A DNA stretch of 64,000 bases, taken from assembly GCF_014696625.1 (NCBI RefSeq), contig NZ_JACJQL010000002.1:62001-126000 (forward strand), written 5' to 3'. The notes under the pieces were generated by a model that worked only from the letters and a program-made list of their open reading frames with translations, was not told the origin of the DNA and did not search any database. Position numbers and translations under genes: made by a program. This DNA is from Nostoc parmelioides FACHB-3921 (lineage in GTDB: Bacteria > Cyanobacteriota > Cyanobacteriia > Cyanobacteriales > Nostocaceae). How positions within the stretch are numbered: position 1 is the first letter of the stretch; each line of letters starts with the position of its first letter. Shown here in pieces: positions 37,613-47,531 of this stretch.

Positions 37613-37637
37613 TCAACAGTCAGCAGTCAACAGTCAT
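37610..37637. repeat. STRR heptamer array overlapping a stop codon
   Basis: TAGTCAACAGTCAGCAGTCA and following heptamers; the first TAG is the stop of the GNAT gene. Confidence 0.8.
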
Positions 37638-37779
37638 CAATTAACAGTCTTACTAATTGCAAATTCATCGGGTGTGAGATGGATCAGAAAGTGTACAATG
37701 ATTTAACCCATAACAACAAAGCTTTAAATAATCAGCACGGGGAGTTTATATAAATCTCACTCGCGCGTGCAAGAGAAAT

Positions 37780-38538
37780 ATGTATGACGAAGAAGAACTA
37801 AGCCTACTCGATATCGAGGAGGAGTTAGAAAGCCCCTTAGATAAGATAGAACCGATTACGGCTGAGTCAGAAATACCAAAGCCTGACCCAGATGAAATGC
37901 TAGCGCTTCTAGACAATCCGCAACCACAAAAACGGATGCTAGCGGCTCGTGCTTTTTGCGATATCGAAGACTCACGCGCCACGCCAATTTTGATTCGTCT
38001 TTTGAGTGATAACTGTCCTTTAGTACGAGTGAGTGCATCCTATGGCATTGGGAGAAATCCCAGCGCAGATGCAGTTGAACCGTTAATTGCCCAACTGTAT
38101 CGAGATTGGAATGGCTATGTCAGAAAAGGTGTTGTTTGGGCTTTAGGTAACTGCCGCGATCGCCGTTGTTTAGCACCCTTAGCCGATGCTCTCAGAACAG
38201 ATATTTCCGCCGTGCGTCTTTGGTCTGCTAGCGCCTTAGCCCAAATGACAGAAGTTGGTTATGAAGCGATCGTTGGCGCAATCCCACCACTTATTGAAGC
38301 TCTCGTACAAGATACAGTAGCCGCCGTGCGGAGTAACAGCGCTTGGTCAATTGGGCAATTGTGTAAAGAACTGCCTTCTAACATAGTTTATGCCACAGCG
38401 ATCGATGCTTTAATTCAAGCCTTCGCCGAAGACAAGGATTTAGGCGTGCGCGAAGATGCTAAAGCCTCATTATTGGGTGTAGGCGACCCCCGTGGCTTGC
38501 AACTCATTGAAACCTTAGAACAAGAAGGCTGGTTTTAG
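37780..38538 (+). CDS. HEAT-repeat (PBS-lyase-like) protein
   Basis: 252 residues. An acidic N-terminus (EEELSLLDIEEELESP) is followed by four to five HEAT/EZ repeats from about residue 45, e.g. ATPILIRLLSDNCPLVRVSA, VEPLIAQLYRDWNGYVRKGV and AVRLWSASALAQM. The repeats are like those of phycobilin lyase subunits CpcE/F, but many such proteins are just scaffolds; no chromophore lyase partner is nearby. Start ATG after AAGAG. The stop codon TAG is the first part of an octamer repeat. Confidence 0.82.
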   Translation: MYDEEELSLLDIEEELESPLDKIEPITAESEIPKPDPDEMLALLDNPQPQKRMLAARAFCDIEDSRATPILIRLLSDNCPLVRVSASYGIGRNPSADAVEPLIAQLYRDWNGYVRKGVVWALGNCRDRRCLAPLADALRTDISAVRLWSASALAQMTEVGYEAIVGAIPPLIEALVQDTVAAVRSNSAWSIGQLCKELPSNIVYATAIDALIQAFAEDKDLGVREDAKASLLGVGDPRGLQLIETLEQEGWF

Positions 38539-38602
38539 GGTGTAGGGGTGTAGGGGTGTAAGGGTGTAGAGGTGTAAGGAGTTGATCACCAATACACCCC
38601 TT
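38536..38602 (+). repeat. Octamer repeat GGGTGTAG with complementary arm
   Basis: Five GGGTGTAG-type octamers start at the HEAT-protein stop codon, and TACACCCC at 38593 can pair with them. Same arrangement as at 36644 and 21216. Confidence 0.75.
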
Positions 38603-38670
38603 TCAATTCAGGGAGCAGCAGGGATCTGGGGAAGTAAGCAGAATGACAACTGACAACTGACAACTGACCC

Positions 38671-39078
38671 TTACTTATTCTCAACCCCAGGCTTAACCAA
38701 ATTTAAGTCATATGGACGCTCGGTATCGTCCTCGCCTAAATATTCACCATTTTGAATTTCTAGAATTACTAATGGGATAGACCCTGGGTTTTCTACTTTA
38801 TGTAGCGTTGCTGCTGGTACATAAGTTGACTGATTCCGACCCAGCAAAACCTCATCATCGCCACAAGTCACCTTAGCAACACCAGAGACTACCACCCAAT
38901 GTTCATTACGGTGATAGTGGATTTGGGGTTTAATACCATGTCTAGGCTTGATTTCAATGCGACTAATTCTATAGCTCTCTCCCTCTTCAATTACCTCCAC
39001 ATTACCCCAGTAACGTGAACCTGAGTGTGAGGAAGAATCATTAGCATCTAACTGACCATTGTTTTCACTCTGAGTCAT
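38671..39078 (-). CDS. Cupin, mannose-6-phosphate isomerase type II C-terminal-like
   Basis: 135-residue single-domain cupin. Metal-binding motif 1 is in PQIHYHRNEHWVVVSGVAKV (two His and a Glu, then Gly-rich turn) and motif 2 in PAATLHKVENPGSIPLVILE. The protein is like the isolated C-terminal domain of bifunctional ManC/AlgA enzymes. I prefer the ATG at 39078 with GAGAAG before it over a TTG six bases upstream. Could isomerise a sugar phosphate; not proven. Confidence 0.82.
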   Translation of the reverse strand: MTQSENNGQLDANDSSSHSGSRYWGNVEVIEEGESYRISRIEIKPRHGIKPQIHYHRNEHWVVVSGVAKVTCGDDEVLLGRNQSTYVPAATLHKVENPGSIPLVILEIQNGEYLGEDDTERPYDLNLVKPGVENK

Positions 39079-39257
39079 AACCAAACTTCTCAGCTAAAAG
39101 ATTATTAATGTTTTCAGGTGATCTAACTTAAACCAGAGAAAACTAAGAGCAAGATGCACAATATTATCTGATGATTACTACTGCTCTCACTTTACTCTAG
39201 GCCATAAATTGTATCTAAATTTAAACATAGAATAATTCCTGTTTTTCTCTCCAATCC

Positions 39258-40604
39258 CTAACCCCCTGTATACTGAATTCGGTAAATGCGATCGTTTGCT
39301 TCCTCCGTAACTAATAAACTGCCGTCAGGTAATACAAGTAAACCTACAGGTCGCCCCCAAGTGGTTGGTACAGCAGGGTCTAGTAAAAATCCCGTGAGAA
39401 AATCTTCATAGTAACCTTGCGGTCTTCCTTGGCTATTAAAGGGAACAAATACTAATTTGTAACCAGTACCGCGATCGCGATTCCAAGAACCCCGAAAAGC
39501 GACAAAAGCACCGTTACGATATCTTTGGGGAAAAGTTTTACCATCATAAAATTGCAAGCCCAAAGCAGCTGAGTGTGCTTGAAATAATACATCCGGTGTA
39601 CGAGTACGAGCGGCTAAATCTGGACGTTTACTTTGATCGCCGGTCTTTTGCCGAGGGTCGAGGTTTTCGGGAGTAAAGTAAGCATAAGGCCAGCCATAAA
39701 ATTCACCCTGGCGAATCCGTGTCAGGTAGTCTGGAACTAAATCATCACCAATTCCATCCCTTTCGTTCACGGTCGTATAAAGTTCTTTAGTCACAGGATG
39801 AAAGTCAAGACCAACTGGGTTACGTAAGCCAAAGGCAAAAGTCTGCTTTTGAGAACCATCCAAGTTCATTACCTGTACAGAAGCCCTTGGTAGTTCTTCT
39901 TCATCCACATTGGAACGAGAACCAACGGAAACATATAGTTTATTACCGTCGGGTGATGCAACCACATTACGAGTCCAGTGTTGATTGTAACCACCACCAG
40001 GGAGGTCAGCAATTTTTTTACCAGTGCCAGTTAGTTGTTGCTGTCCTTCGGTGTAGGGAAACTGTAAAACCTCATCAGTATTACCTAAAAAGAAGGAATT
40101 ACCAGCAAACGCCATCCCAAAGGGAATGTTCAACCCATTGTCTTTGCTAGCAAAAGTCTGGCGGACATCAGCTACCCCATCACCGTTAGTATCACGCAAT
40201 AAACGAATCCGGTTTTGTCTAGTTTCCGTCACCAATACATCACCACTGGGAGTCAAAGCCAGCCAGCGAGGTGCGTCTAAACCTTCGGCAAAAACATTAA
40301 CTGTAAACCCGGCTGGGACTTTCAGAACTGGTTTTTGCGGAATCGGCACAACTTGCGGGGCTTTAGATGCACTATCTGTAGCAAAGGGCGCTGGTAAATT
40401 CTGTAAGTCAATGCGGATAGGTGTAGGTGAAAATTTTTCCGTAGGGATGAGGTTTTTCCCTTCTGTCGGATTTTGTGCCAATTGAGCCGCAGAAGTAGAT
40501 GCTTCTTGTGGTGGAGAATTATCTAATGAGGCGCTAGTCTGGTTACAAGCTGCTGCGGTGATGAATAGAAACACAGACAGCACAAAACGCCCAGAAACCT
40601 TCAT
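39258..40604 (-). CDS. PQQ-dependent sugar dehydrogenase-like lipoprotein
   Basis: 448 residues. The N-terminus MKVSGRFVLSVFLFITAAAC ends in a lipobox Cys (residue 20), so it should be a lipoprotein outside the cytoplasmic membrane. A six-bladed propeller of the glucose/sorbosone dehydrogenase family follows a Pro/Thr-rich linker: FAEGLDAPRWLALTPSGDVL, VTETRQNRIRLLRDTNGDGV, GLRNPVGLDFHP and GRPVGLLVLPDGSLLVTEEA. Members oxidise sugars with PQQ, but many cyanobacteria cannot make PQQ, so the cofactor is uncertain. Confidence 0.88.
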   Translation of the reverse strand: MKVSGRFVLSVFLFITAAACNQTSASLDNSPPQEASTSAAQLAQNPTEGKNLIPTEKFSPTPIRIDLQNLPAPFATDSASKAPQVVPIPQKPVLKVPAGFTVNVFAEGLDAPRWLALTPSGDVLVTETRQNRIRLLRDTNGDGVADVRQTFASKDNGLNIPFGMAFAGNSFFLGNTDEVLQFPYTEGQQQLTGTGKKIADLPGGGYNQHWTRNVVASPDGNKLYVSVGSRSNVDEEELPRASVQVMNLDGSQKQTFAFGLRNPVGLDFHPVTKELYTTVNERDGIGDDLVPDYLTRIRQGEFYGWPYAYFTPENLDPRQKTGDQSKRPDLAARTRTPDVLFQAHSAALGLQFYDGKTFPQRYRNGAFVAFRGSWNRDRGTGYKLVFVPFNSQGRPQGYYEDFLTGFLLDPAVPTTWGRPVGLLVLPDGSLLVTEEANDRIYRIQYTGG

Positions 40605-40816
40605 GATGGTGCAAATATATACACAACTTCCTTAATGTAAGCTAGAAGTTAAATAATTGCCGCCCGTCACAAGTGCGATTTTTGTGAATCAATTTTTTAT
40701 TTTGTAGCTTTAGCTTCCCGTAAAGTATTTTGAATTGATTCATGTGCAGTTGCCTAAAGCTACAATCATTGATGATATTTAACCGATAGCTTGGTTGAGA
40801 TAATAGGGGGTAAATA

Positions 40817-41548
40817 ATGGGATTGGCTGGTGTCAGAATCGTGTTGGTAGAACCAGCCGGGCCATTGAACGTAGGTGCGATCGCCAGAGTTATGAAAAAT
40901 TTTGGGTTAGCACAGCTAGTATTAGTTAATCCCCAATGCGATCCACTATCGGAAGAAGCAATGAGAATGGCAGTCCATGCCAAAGAAATTTTAGAATCTG
41001 CTATTACAATCCCAACTTTACCAGAAGCCTTACATGGGTGTGTGCGGGCGATCGCCACTACAGGCCGCGATAATGATAGGGGTCTAACGCTAGAAACCCC
41101 CAGAATAGCCCTACCTTGGTTATTAGAAGAAACCAGTCAACCCTCTGCGCTGATTTTTGGTAGAGAAGACAGGGGTTTAAGCAATGAAGAATTAATTTAC
41201 GCCCAAAGATTTATTCGCATTCCCACCAGCCCCGATTATCTGTCTTTGAATCTGGCTACATCTGTCGGGATCTGCTGCTACGAACTAGCACAAAATCTCA
41301 CACCCCCTGAAACTCAAGCAATCAGCGAAACTGAGTTTGCGCCTTTAGAGTTTATGGAGGCCTACTATCAACAATTAGAATCCTTACTACTAAGAATTGG
41401 CTATTTATATCCTCATACAGCAACCAGCCGTATGGAAAAATTTCGCCAACTATATAACCGTGCCTACCTGCAAACTCATGAAGTAGGAATGCTTCGCGGC
41501 ATTCTACGACAGATAGAATGGGCAATTGACAACCAGCGTGATGTGTAG
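40817..41548 (+). CDS. trmJ: tRNA (cytidine/uridine-2'-O-)-methyltransferase TrmJ family
   Basis: 243 residues, SpoU-class (SPOUT) RNA methyltransferase. Motif 1 is VEPAGPLNVGAIARVMKNFG, motif 2 LIFGREDRGLSNEEL, and motif 3 IPTSPDYLSLNLATSVGICC. The C-terminal helical extension (MEKFRQLYNRAYLQTHEVGM) is that of TrmJ, which 2'-O-methylates tRNA position 32. Start ATG after AGGGGG. Confidence 0.88.
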   Translation: MGLAGVRIVLVEPAGPLNVGAIARVMKNFGLAQLVLVNPQCDPLSEEAMRMAVHAKEILESAITIPTLPEALHGCVRAIATTGRDNDRGLTLETPRIALPWLLEETSQPSALIFGREDRGLSNEELIYAQRFIRIPTSPDYLSLNLATSVGICCYELAQNLTPPETQAISETEFAPLEFMEAYYQQLESLLLRIGYLYPHTATSRMEKFRQLYNRAYLQTHEVGMLRGILRQIEWAIDNQRDV

Positions 41549-41887
41549 TTCGTAATTATGCCCAGAGACATTGTTTCCCAATTTGGTATAATTCATTGTC
41601 TAATATTTACGCAAGTATTCCCCAAAATATTTAATATGGCTTAAACTAAACACAAAAATGTTACTACTAGTTAGGGATTGGGTACTGGGGACTGGAAAGA
41701 GGTTAGCTCAAGTCTATGAATTTGCCTATAGCTCCTATCCATTATTTTCCCAATGGGGAAAAGCCTACAACCAATAGATGACAATGTTTCTTTCCCAATC
41801 CCCAATCCCCAATTCAACCAGCCGATGGCGTAAGTTTTGAATCGGGAGTCGGCAGAAAACAATTTGAGTGGGTCACAAGGAGTGGCA

Positions 41888-43396
41888 GTGTCAGAGTCAA
41901 GTGACAAACTAAGAGATTTTTCGCGGCGACAACCCGTCAACCGCCGCCAGCGATCGCGTAAAGTCCAAAAGGCAGAATCGAAAAAAGTCAAAGTTCCTAA
42001 CCAGCAGCGCGCTGGTGCTGGTGCAGCCGTAATCACGCGCTCTCAGAATAACGCTACACCCCCCCCTGTCGCTGTTGGGGGTCGCAGACCCAAACAAGGA
42101 TTGGTTATGCCCAGTGTAGTCAAACCCATTCCCACAGCCAAAGGGCCGATACCCCCCTTCAACCCCAACAATGTAAAAGTCAGAACAGTACGAGCGCAGA
42201 AGCAGCCGATGCCCCAAATCGGTAGACGAGTATCACGGAAGACTAGATTAAAACCAATGGCCAGAGCCATTTTGTATGCTATACGCTTATTAATTGTCGG
42301 AGTGGGTATTGGTGCGATCGTCGGTACAGTTTTGTCAGTTTTAGACCCCGCCACTCGCATGGTTCCTGTTTCTACTCCATCTAACACCGGTAACACAGGA
42401 CAAACTCAGTCAAAACCTACCCCACCAGCAGGTTTATACTTGACTCAAGAAATTACGCCTCTCAAAAATGTTGTGCAGCAATTGGCTACTGCTACTCCTA
42501 ACCTTAGCCCTGGAGTCTTCTTGGTAGATTTAGACACAGGAGGTTATGTAGATATCAATGCTGCTAATGCTTTACCTGCCGCCAGCACAATTAAAATCCC
42601 GATTCTTGTCGCTTTTTTCCAAGATGTGGATGCTGGTAAAATCCGCTTGGATGAATTGCTGACCATGCAACAGGAAATGGTCGCAGGGGGTTCAGGGAAT
42701 TTTCAATATAAACCAGCCGGAACTCAGTACGCTGCCTTGGAAGTTGCTACGAAAATGATCACCATTAGCGACAATACAGCTACTAATATGCTGATTGCCC
42801 GACTGGGAGGCATGGAAGCACTGAACGAGCGTTTTCGTAGTTGGGGATTGACAAGTACAGTCATTCGCAATATATTACCAGACCTACCAGGGACAAACAC
42901 CACCAGTCCCAAAGAGTTGGGAAACATTATGACTATGGTAAGTCAGGGTAATTTGGTGAGTATGCGATCGCGTGATCAAATTCTCGATATCATGCGTCAG
43001 ACAGAGCGAGATAATCTCTTACCCTCCGGTTTAGGGGCAGGTGCCAGAGTTTACCATAAAACCGGTGACATAGGTACCATGTTGGCAGATGCCGGGTTAA
43101 TTGATACACCTACGGGGAAGCGTTATGTAGTTGCTGTCATGGTACAACGCCCCAATAATGATCCCCGTGCCGAAAAACTTATTAGCTCAATTTCTCGTGC
43201 AGCTTACCAACAGTTTAGCCAAAGTGAGCCAACACCTAGTAATACGACTAGTAATTTACCCGCAACTGCTTATCCTTCGCCAGTCATGGCTTCTCCAGCC
43301 ACCAATACACCCATAAATCCATCAATTGCCCCTCCCATATCTAATAGTTATCCCGCTCCAATGATGAATCCACAATATTACCCACCAACTAGATGA
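41888..43396 (+). CDS. Membrane-anchored class A beta-lactamase-fold serine hydrolase
   Basis: About 502 residues. The N-terminal 115 residues are basic and disordered (cytoplasmic), then one membrane helix (AILYAIRLLIVGVGIGAIVG) and a Pro/Thr-rich linker. The catalytic domain has S233-x-x-K236 (AASTIKIP), S294-D295-N296 and K391-T392-G393, the full class A set. A long Ala/Pro/Asn-rich tail follows. It may be a cell-wall-acting or beta-lactam-hydrolysing enzyme; the anchor suggests a wall role. I chose GTG 41888 because AAGGAG lies five bases upstream; the frame is open to a TTG at 41837. Confidence 0.8.
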   Translation: MSESSDKLRDFSRRQPVNRRQRSRKVQKAESKKVKVPNQQRAGAGAAVITRSQNNATPPPVAVGGRRPKQGLVMPSVVKPIPTAKGPIPPFNPNNVKVRTVRAQKQPMPQIGRRVSRKTRLKPMARAILYAIRLLIVGVGIGAIVGTVLSVLDPATRMVPVSTPSNTGNTGQTQSKPTPPAGLYLTQEITPLKNVVQQLATATPNLSPGVFLVDLDTGGYVDINAANALPAASTIKIPILVAFFQDVDAGKIRLDELLTMQQEMVAGGSGNFQYKPAGTQYAALEVATKMITISDNTATNMLIARLGGMEALNERFRSWGLTSTVIRNILPDLPGTNTTSPKELGNIMTMVSQGNLVSMRSRDQILDIMRQTERDNLLPSGLGAGARVYHKTGDIGTMLADAGLIDTPTGKRYVVAVMVQRPNNDPRAEKLISSISRAAYQQFSQSEPTPSNTTSNLPATAYPSPVMASPATNTPINPSIAPPISNSYPAPMMNPQYYPPTR

Positions 43397-43680
43397 TTAG
43401 CCGGCCTTTTCATGAGCCTTAACAACTTGATCAGGGAACACCAAAAAATAACTTATCCAAAATTGATGGTTTGCTAGTGTGTTTCAGTATAAATAATTTC
43501 CAAGTATATAGAAATACGATTTGATTATGTTCGGTGTAGCAAACACAATCAAATCAGATTCCTGTAGTTCTCCATCCCCCATGCTCAATCTCCAAACTAC
43601 GCCATTGGGATGAGGGAACACCACATAAATTTCATGACTATTGTCATTAATTCTTGATCTAATAAAGTCACCATAAAACC

Positions 43681-44343
43681 ATGCCGGCAACTAACAGCTT
43701 GCTAGGAAAAACCTTTTTCAAAATTTTCGGTGCGATTAGTCTAACAGCGCTATCTGCCTGCGCTCAACCGACTACAGAAACCCCCACCGCTACAGTTCCC
43801 CCTGATGCGTCAACGCCCGTATCAACGGTTCCTCCTCTCACCCCAACTCCCAGCCCCACAACACCAAATAACACCACGGAGGATCGTAACCTGGGAGAAC
43901 TCGCCAATTCAGCAGCAAATCAAGGACAGTTTACAACATTAATACAGGCAGTAAAAGCCGCAGGTTTAACTGATCAGTTAGCTGCCCCAGGACCCTATAC
44001 AGTATTTGCCCCCACAGACGCTGCTTTCGCTGCTTTACCAAAAAACACCTTAAATAACCTTCTTCAACCAGCCAACAAACAGCAATTAGTGAAACTGTTA
44101 GCCTATCACGTCCTTCCAGGCACCTTTACTTCAAACCAACTCAAATCTGGACAAGTCAAAACAGTTGAAGGTAGCCCCGTTACCATCAACGTTGACCCTA
44201 CCAATAACACAGTTACCGTCAATGGCGCTAGAGTCACTCAAGCAGATATACCAGCTAGCAACGGTATCGTTCATGTCGTAGACAAAGTTATCTTGCCCCC
44301 CAATGTTCCCAACAATGCCAACACAACACCGACACCACAATAG
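43681..44343 (+). CDS. Fasciclin-domain lipoprotein
   Basis: 220 residues. A signal peptide with lipobox (AISLTALSACAQP, Cys at about residue 27) makes it a lipoprotein. A Pro/Thr-rich linker leads to one FAS1 domain: QFTTLIQAVKAAGLTDQLAA, GPYTVFAPTDAAFAALP, LLAYHVLPGTF and ASNGIVHVVDKVILPP. FAS1 domains act in adhesion and surface interactions. No clear Shine-Dalgarno site before the ATG. Confidence 0.88.
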   Translation: MPATNSLLGKTFFKIFGAISLTALSACAQPTTETPTATVPPDASTPVSTVPPLTPTPSPTTPNNTTEDRNLGELANSAANQGQFTTLIQAVKAAGLTDQLAAPGPYTVFAPTDAAFAALPKNTLNNLLQPANKQQLVKLLAYHVLPGTFTSNQLKSGQVKTVEGSPVTINVDPTNNTVTVNGARVTQADIPASNGIVHVVDKVILPPNVPNNANTTPTPQ

Positions 44344-46057
44344 ATAATCGAGGGGCAGAGGTAGCAGAGAAAATATAAGCCAATACCCGCCTAAATTGCA
44401 TAACTACTAACAAGGGCTGTTGACTGTTGACCGTTAACAGTCAACAGTCAACAAACCTCACGATGGATTATGCAGCTTAAAAGCAGAATAGCTGAGAAAT
44501 AAATTCTTATCAGTACATTGATCATTGCCCCGCTACCTCTTTGAGCGCAACTATATCCCCAGGGCTTTACAGCATTTATCACTTTTTACCAATCCTGTAT
44601 AGAAAAATTTTTGGTCTTTTTATTAGTTCGGGAAAAATGTTTGATAGGATACATAAAGAATATTAAGCACAATCATCACTTTTTCTGCATATACCGATGC
44701 ACAAAATTTACTCACAGCCAAGTATATTATACAATTATTGTAAATTTTTTATCATTTATCTAAGTAATATACATAAATATAAAGTTTTTGAGTCACGGGT
44801 TGATGCTAGCCACAGACCAAAAAAGCATTTGTTAAGCTTGCAGAGCAAAGCTCAATCTCTTCTTGCCTGTCACGTGAGCCTGACTATGCTTAAGGATTGA
44901 ATTTCACAAGATAATAAATCCTGTTGAAAACTAACGTAGTTTATTTCACACTTTTCTCATATCAAGTCAAACAGTTAAAAGTATCCAATCTCATCAATTC
45001 GCTTGACTTCTATTTACACAAGACGCTGCTAGCATTAGATAATATCCTGCTATTAGGCTGTTGCTATATTACTATTTCGTCTTTGAGAATGTTACATATT
45101 TTGTCTGTATTCGATAAAGTTTTGCCTTAAGTAGACAAATATCTGTAATTTTAAATGTCAAAGTCCTTTTGAATTGATTAAAATATCGTTGGATACAATA
45201 ACAAGAGTTTGTCAAGATTCAGAGGTTGAAAATCTCGGCGATACGCTAATGTGTGAATAAGACCTAATTTGCGAAATCTCAACCGCTAGTCGTTTGGCAA
45301 GTTAGCTCATACCTTTTACTACGAGCTAACTGTGATGAACACGCAAAAAGTTAAGTTTCTGAAAAGAAGGATTATCTCTCTGGCTCTATGCACATTGTTG
45401 GAAGACCTACTCAATTCTCCGGACTAATTTATTTATGAAGGAAATGTAAAAATGGGTGCGTTCATAATTCTTGCCTCAGTTAACTTGAAGTACACTGTTT
45501 CTAAGTAATTTATGTTTCACACAATACCAGAAATTGTATGAAGGCAACTTTAATTTCCTGAGAATGTAAAGATAATGCCACAGCAATTGCAAGAAGCTTT
45601 AGAGAAAATTTAAGGGGATTACTACCATTTACAATATCTTTTTGATATTGGAGCCTTGACCCTACTTAATCAGTTCATGATTAACACACAAAAAGAGTGC
45701 AATTTCTGTGAAACAGGCTACAATCGGAAGAGTCTTTGTAGGAAAATATGCCGACAGTCATAAATCATTTGTTATGAAGGGGTGATTTTTTTATCAAGAC
45801 CAGTTTTTTCAGACAAGCCAGTTAACAGTGATATGCGAAGGCAACACTTTTGGTTTGTAACCAAATGAGTAAGTCAGCACTTAATGTGACTTTTCACACT
45901 CAGCCAGAAGTTTCTCTTTTATGAGGAACAAAACGTCCGAAAAAGATCAGGGAAATCAACTTAAAACCCTATCTTCGGTTGTTAACTAGCTCGTTTTAAA
46001 AAGAGCAGTAAAACCATCTTGAGTAATTGATTCTGCAAGGAGCATGAGGAACGCGGC
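44344..46057. other. 1.7-kb non-coding region upstream of sigA
   Basis: No frame here has credible protein character; the longest are under 70 codons and have no family likeness. It contains MITE-like copy C at its left end and AT-rich sequence elsewhere. sigA of Anabaena is known to be transcribed from more than one upstream promoter, so long leader transcripts or several promoters are plausible, but I could not assign any -10/-35 pair with confidence. Confidence 0.5.
44376..44495 (-). repeat. MITE-like palindromic repeat, copy C (inverted)
   Basis: The reverse complement runs from TCAGCTATTCTGC to TAGGCGGGTATTGGCTTA and matches copy B along its length, with TTGACTGTTGAC heptamers in the core. 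Confidence 0.75.
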
Positions 46058-47230
46058 ATGAACCAGGCTAACAACGTACTCGATAGCATTTATCAGCCTG
46101 ACCTAGAAATAATGAATCAGCCTGAAATCGAGTTAGATGACCTCCTCATTGAAGAAGATGAGGATTTGTTGCTCGCTGATGATGGCGACATTGATGAGTT
46201 TTTAGAGCCTCAGACTGATGAGGACGACGCAAAGTCTGGAAAAGCCGCTAAGTCGCGTCGTCGGACACAAAGCAAGAAAAAGCACTACACAGAAGATTCT
46301 ATTCGTCTGTATTTGCAAGAAATTGGTCGAATTCGTTTGTTGCGGGCAGATGAAGAAATTGAACTTGCTAGAAAAATCGCTGACTTATTAGAATTAGAAC
46401 GGGTGCGGGAGCGACTGTCAGAAAAGTTAGAACGTGATCCCCGTGACAGTGAATGGGCAGAAGCCGTACAATTGCCCTTGCCAGCTTTTCGTTATCGCTT
46501 GCACATTGGCCGCAGAGCAAAAGATAAGATGGTGCAATCAAACTTGCGCCTTGTGGTTTCAATTGCCAAGAAGTATATGAATCGTGGCTTATCATTCCAA
46601 GACTTGATTCAGGAAGGTAGCCTTGGTTTGATTCGTGCGGCTGAGAAGTTTGACCATGAGAAAGGTTATAAATTCTCCACCTACGCTACTTGGTGGATTC
46701 GTCAGGCTATCACTAGAGCGATCGCCGACCAATCCCGCACTATCCGACTACCAGTCCACCTCTACGAAACCATCTCCCGGATCAAGAAAACCACTAAATT
46801 GCTGTCTCAAGAAATGGGACGCAAACCTACGGAAGAAGAAATCGCTACTCGCATGGAAATGACCATCGAGAAACTGCGGTTCATCGCTAAATCTGCTCAG
46901 TTACCAATTTCACTAGAAACACCCATTGGTAAAGAAGAAGATTCCCGCTTAGGTGATTTTATCGAATCAGACGGCGAAACCCCAGAAGACCAAGTTTCTA
47001 AAAACCTGTTACGGGAAGATTTAGAAAAAGTCCTCGATAGCCTCAGCCCTCGTGAACGCGATGTTCTCCGTCTACGCTATGGTTTAGATGATGGTCGTAT
47101 GAAGACCTTAGAGGAAATTGGGCAAATCTTCAACGTCACCCGCGAACGGATTCGGCAAATTGAAGCCAAAGCTCTCCGTAAATTACGCCACCCCAACCGC
47201 AACAGTGTTCTGAAAGAATATATTCGCTAG
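46058..47230 (+). CDS. sigA: Principal RNA polymerase sigma factor SigA
   Basis: 390 residues, group 1 sigma-70. Short acidic N-terminus (region 1.1-like, [18 protein letters not shown]), region 1.2 ([20 protein letters not shown]), region 2 ([20 protein letters not shown], then [20 protein letters not shown]), region 3 and region 4 ([20 protein letters not shown]). It is the housekeeping promoter-recognition subunit. Start ATG behind CAAGGAGCATGAGG. Followed by a strong terminator. Confidence 0.97.
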   Translation: MNQANNVLDSIYQPDLEIMNQPEIELDDLLIEEDEDLLLADDGDIDEFLEPQTDEDDAKSGKAAKSRRRTQSKKKHYTEDSIRLYLQEIGRIRLLRADEEIELARKIADLLELERVRERLSEKLERDPRDSEWAEAVQLPLPAFRYRLHIGRRAKDKMVQSNLRLVVSIAKKYMNRGLSFQDLIQEGSLGLIRAAEKFDHEKGYKFSTYATWWIRQAITRAIADQSRTIRLPVHLYETISRIKKTTKLLSQEMGRKPTEEEIATRMEMTIEKLRFIAKSAQLPISLETPIGKEEDSRLGDFIESDGETPEDQVSKNLLREDLEKVLDSLSPRERDVLRLRYGLDDGRMKTLEEIGQIFNVTRERIRQIEAKALRKLRHPNRNSVLKEYIR

Positions 47231-47281
47231 TCAGTTGTCAGTGTTCGGTTGTTTTTACTATTGACCACTGACAAATAACTT

Positions 47282-47319
47282 AAAAACCTAGAAGTGTTAA
47301 TACACTTCTAGGTTTTTTT
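47282..47319. terminator. Bidirectional terminator between sigA and the HLIP gene
   Basis: CCTAGAAGTGT pairs perfectly with ACACTTCTAGG around a TAAT loop; an A-run precedes and a run of seven T follows, so it can stop transcription from both converging genes. Confidence 0.92.
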
Positions 47320-47351
47320 GTTTATCTTTTATTATCTATATTTTCTAGGAA

Positions 47352-47531
47352 TTACAGAATTCCCCAGAAATGTAGGAAGCCTTGGCCAGAGAACAGTTCG
47401 ATTAATGTGGCTGCTAAAAAGCCAATCATTGCTAGGCGACCGTTCCAGATTTCAGCTTGGGGAGTAAAGCCCCAGCGCCAAGAATTACGGTCTTCAACTA
47501 CTGAAGCAGAGATTTTTGTTGTGTCTGTCAT
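47352..47531 (-). CDS. High-light-inducible protein (one-helix Chl-binding)
   Basis: 59 residues. The single membrane helix carries the Chl a/b-binding signature [20 protein letters not shown]. HLIPs bind chlorophyll and carotenoid in the thylakoid membrane and protect photosystem assembly under high light. I start at the ATG (MTDTTKIS) with GGAG eight bases before it; a GTG nine bases upstream would overlap that site. Confidence 0.92.
   Translation of the reverse strand: MTDTTKISASVVEDRNSWRWGFTPQAEIWNGRLAMIGFLAATLIELFSGQGFLHFWGIL

Noticed and set aside
43484..43690. 68-codon minus-strand frame (contains EIYVVFPHPNGVVWRLSM)
   Set aside because: Composition is protein-like, but it opens with a TTG inside the start of the fasciclin gene and has no clear ribosome site; at most a gene remnant.
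44697..45130. Two short plus-strand frames in the sigA leader
   Set aside because: Very AT-rich, random-looking composition, no ribosome sites.
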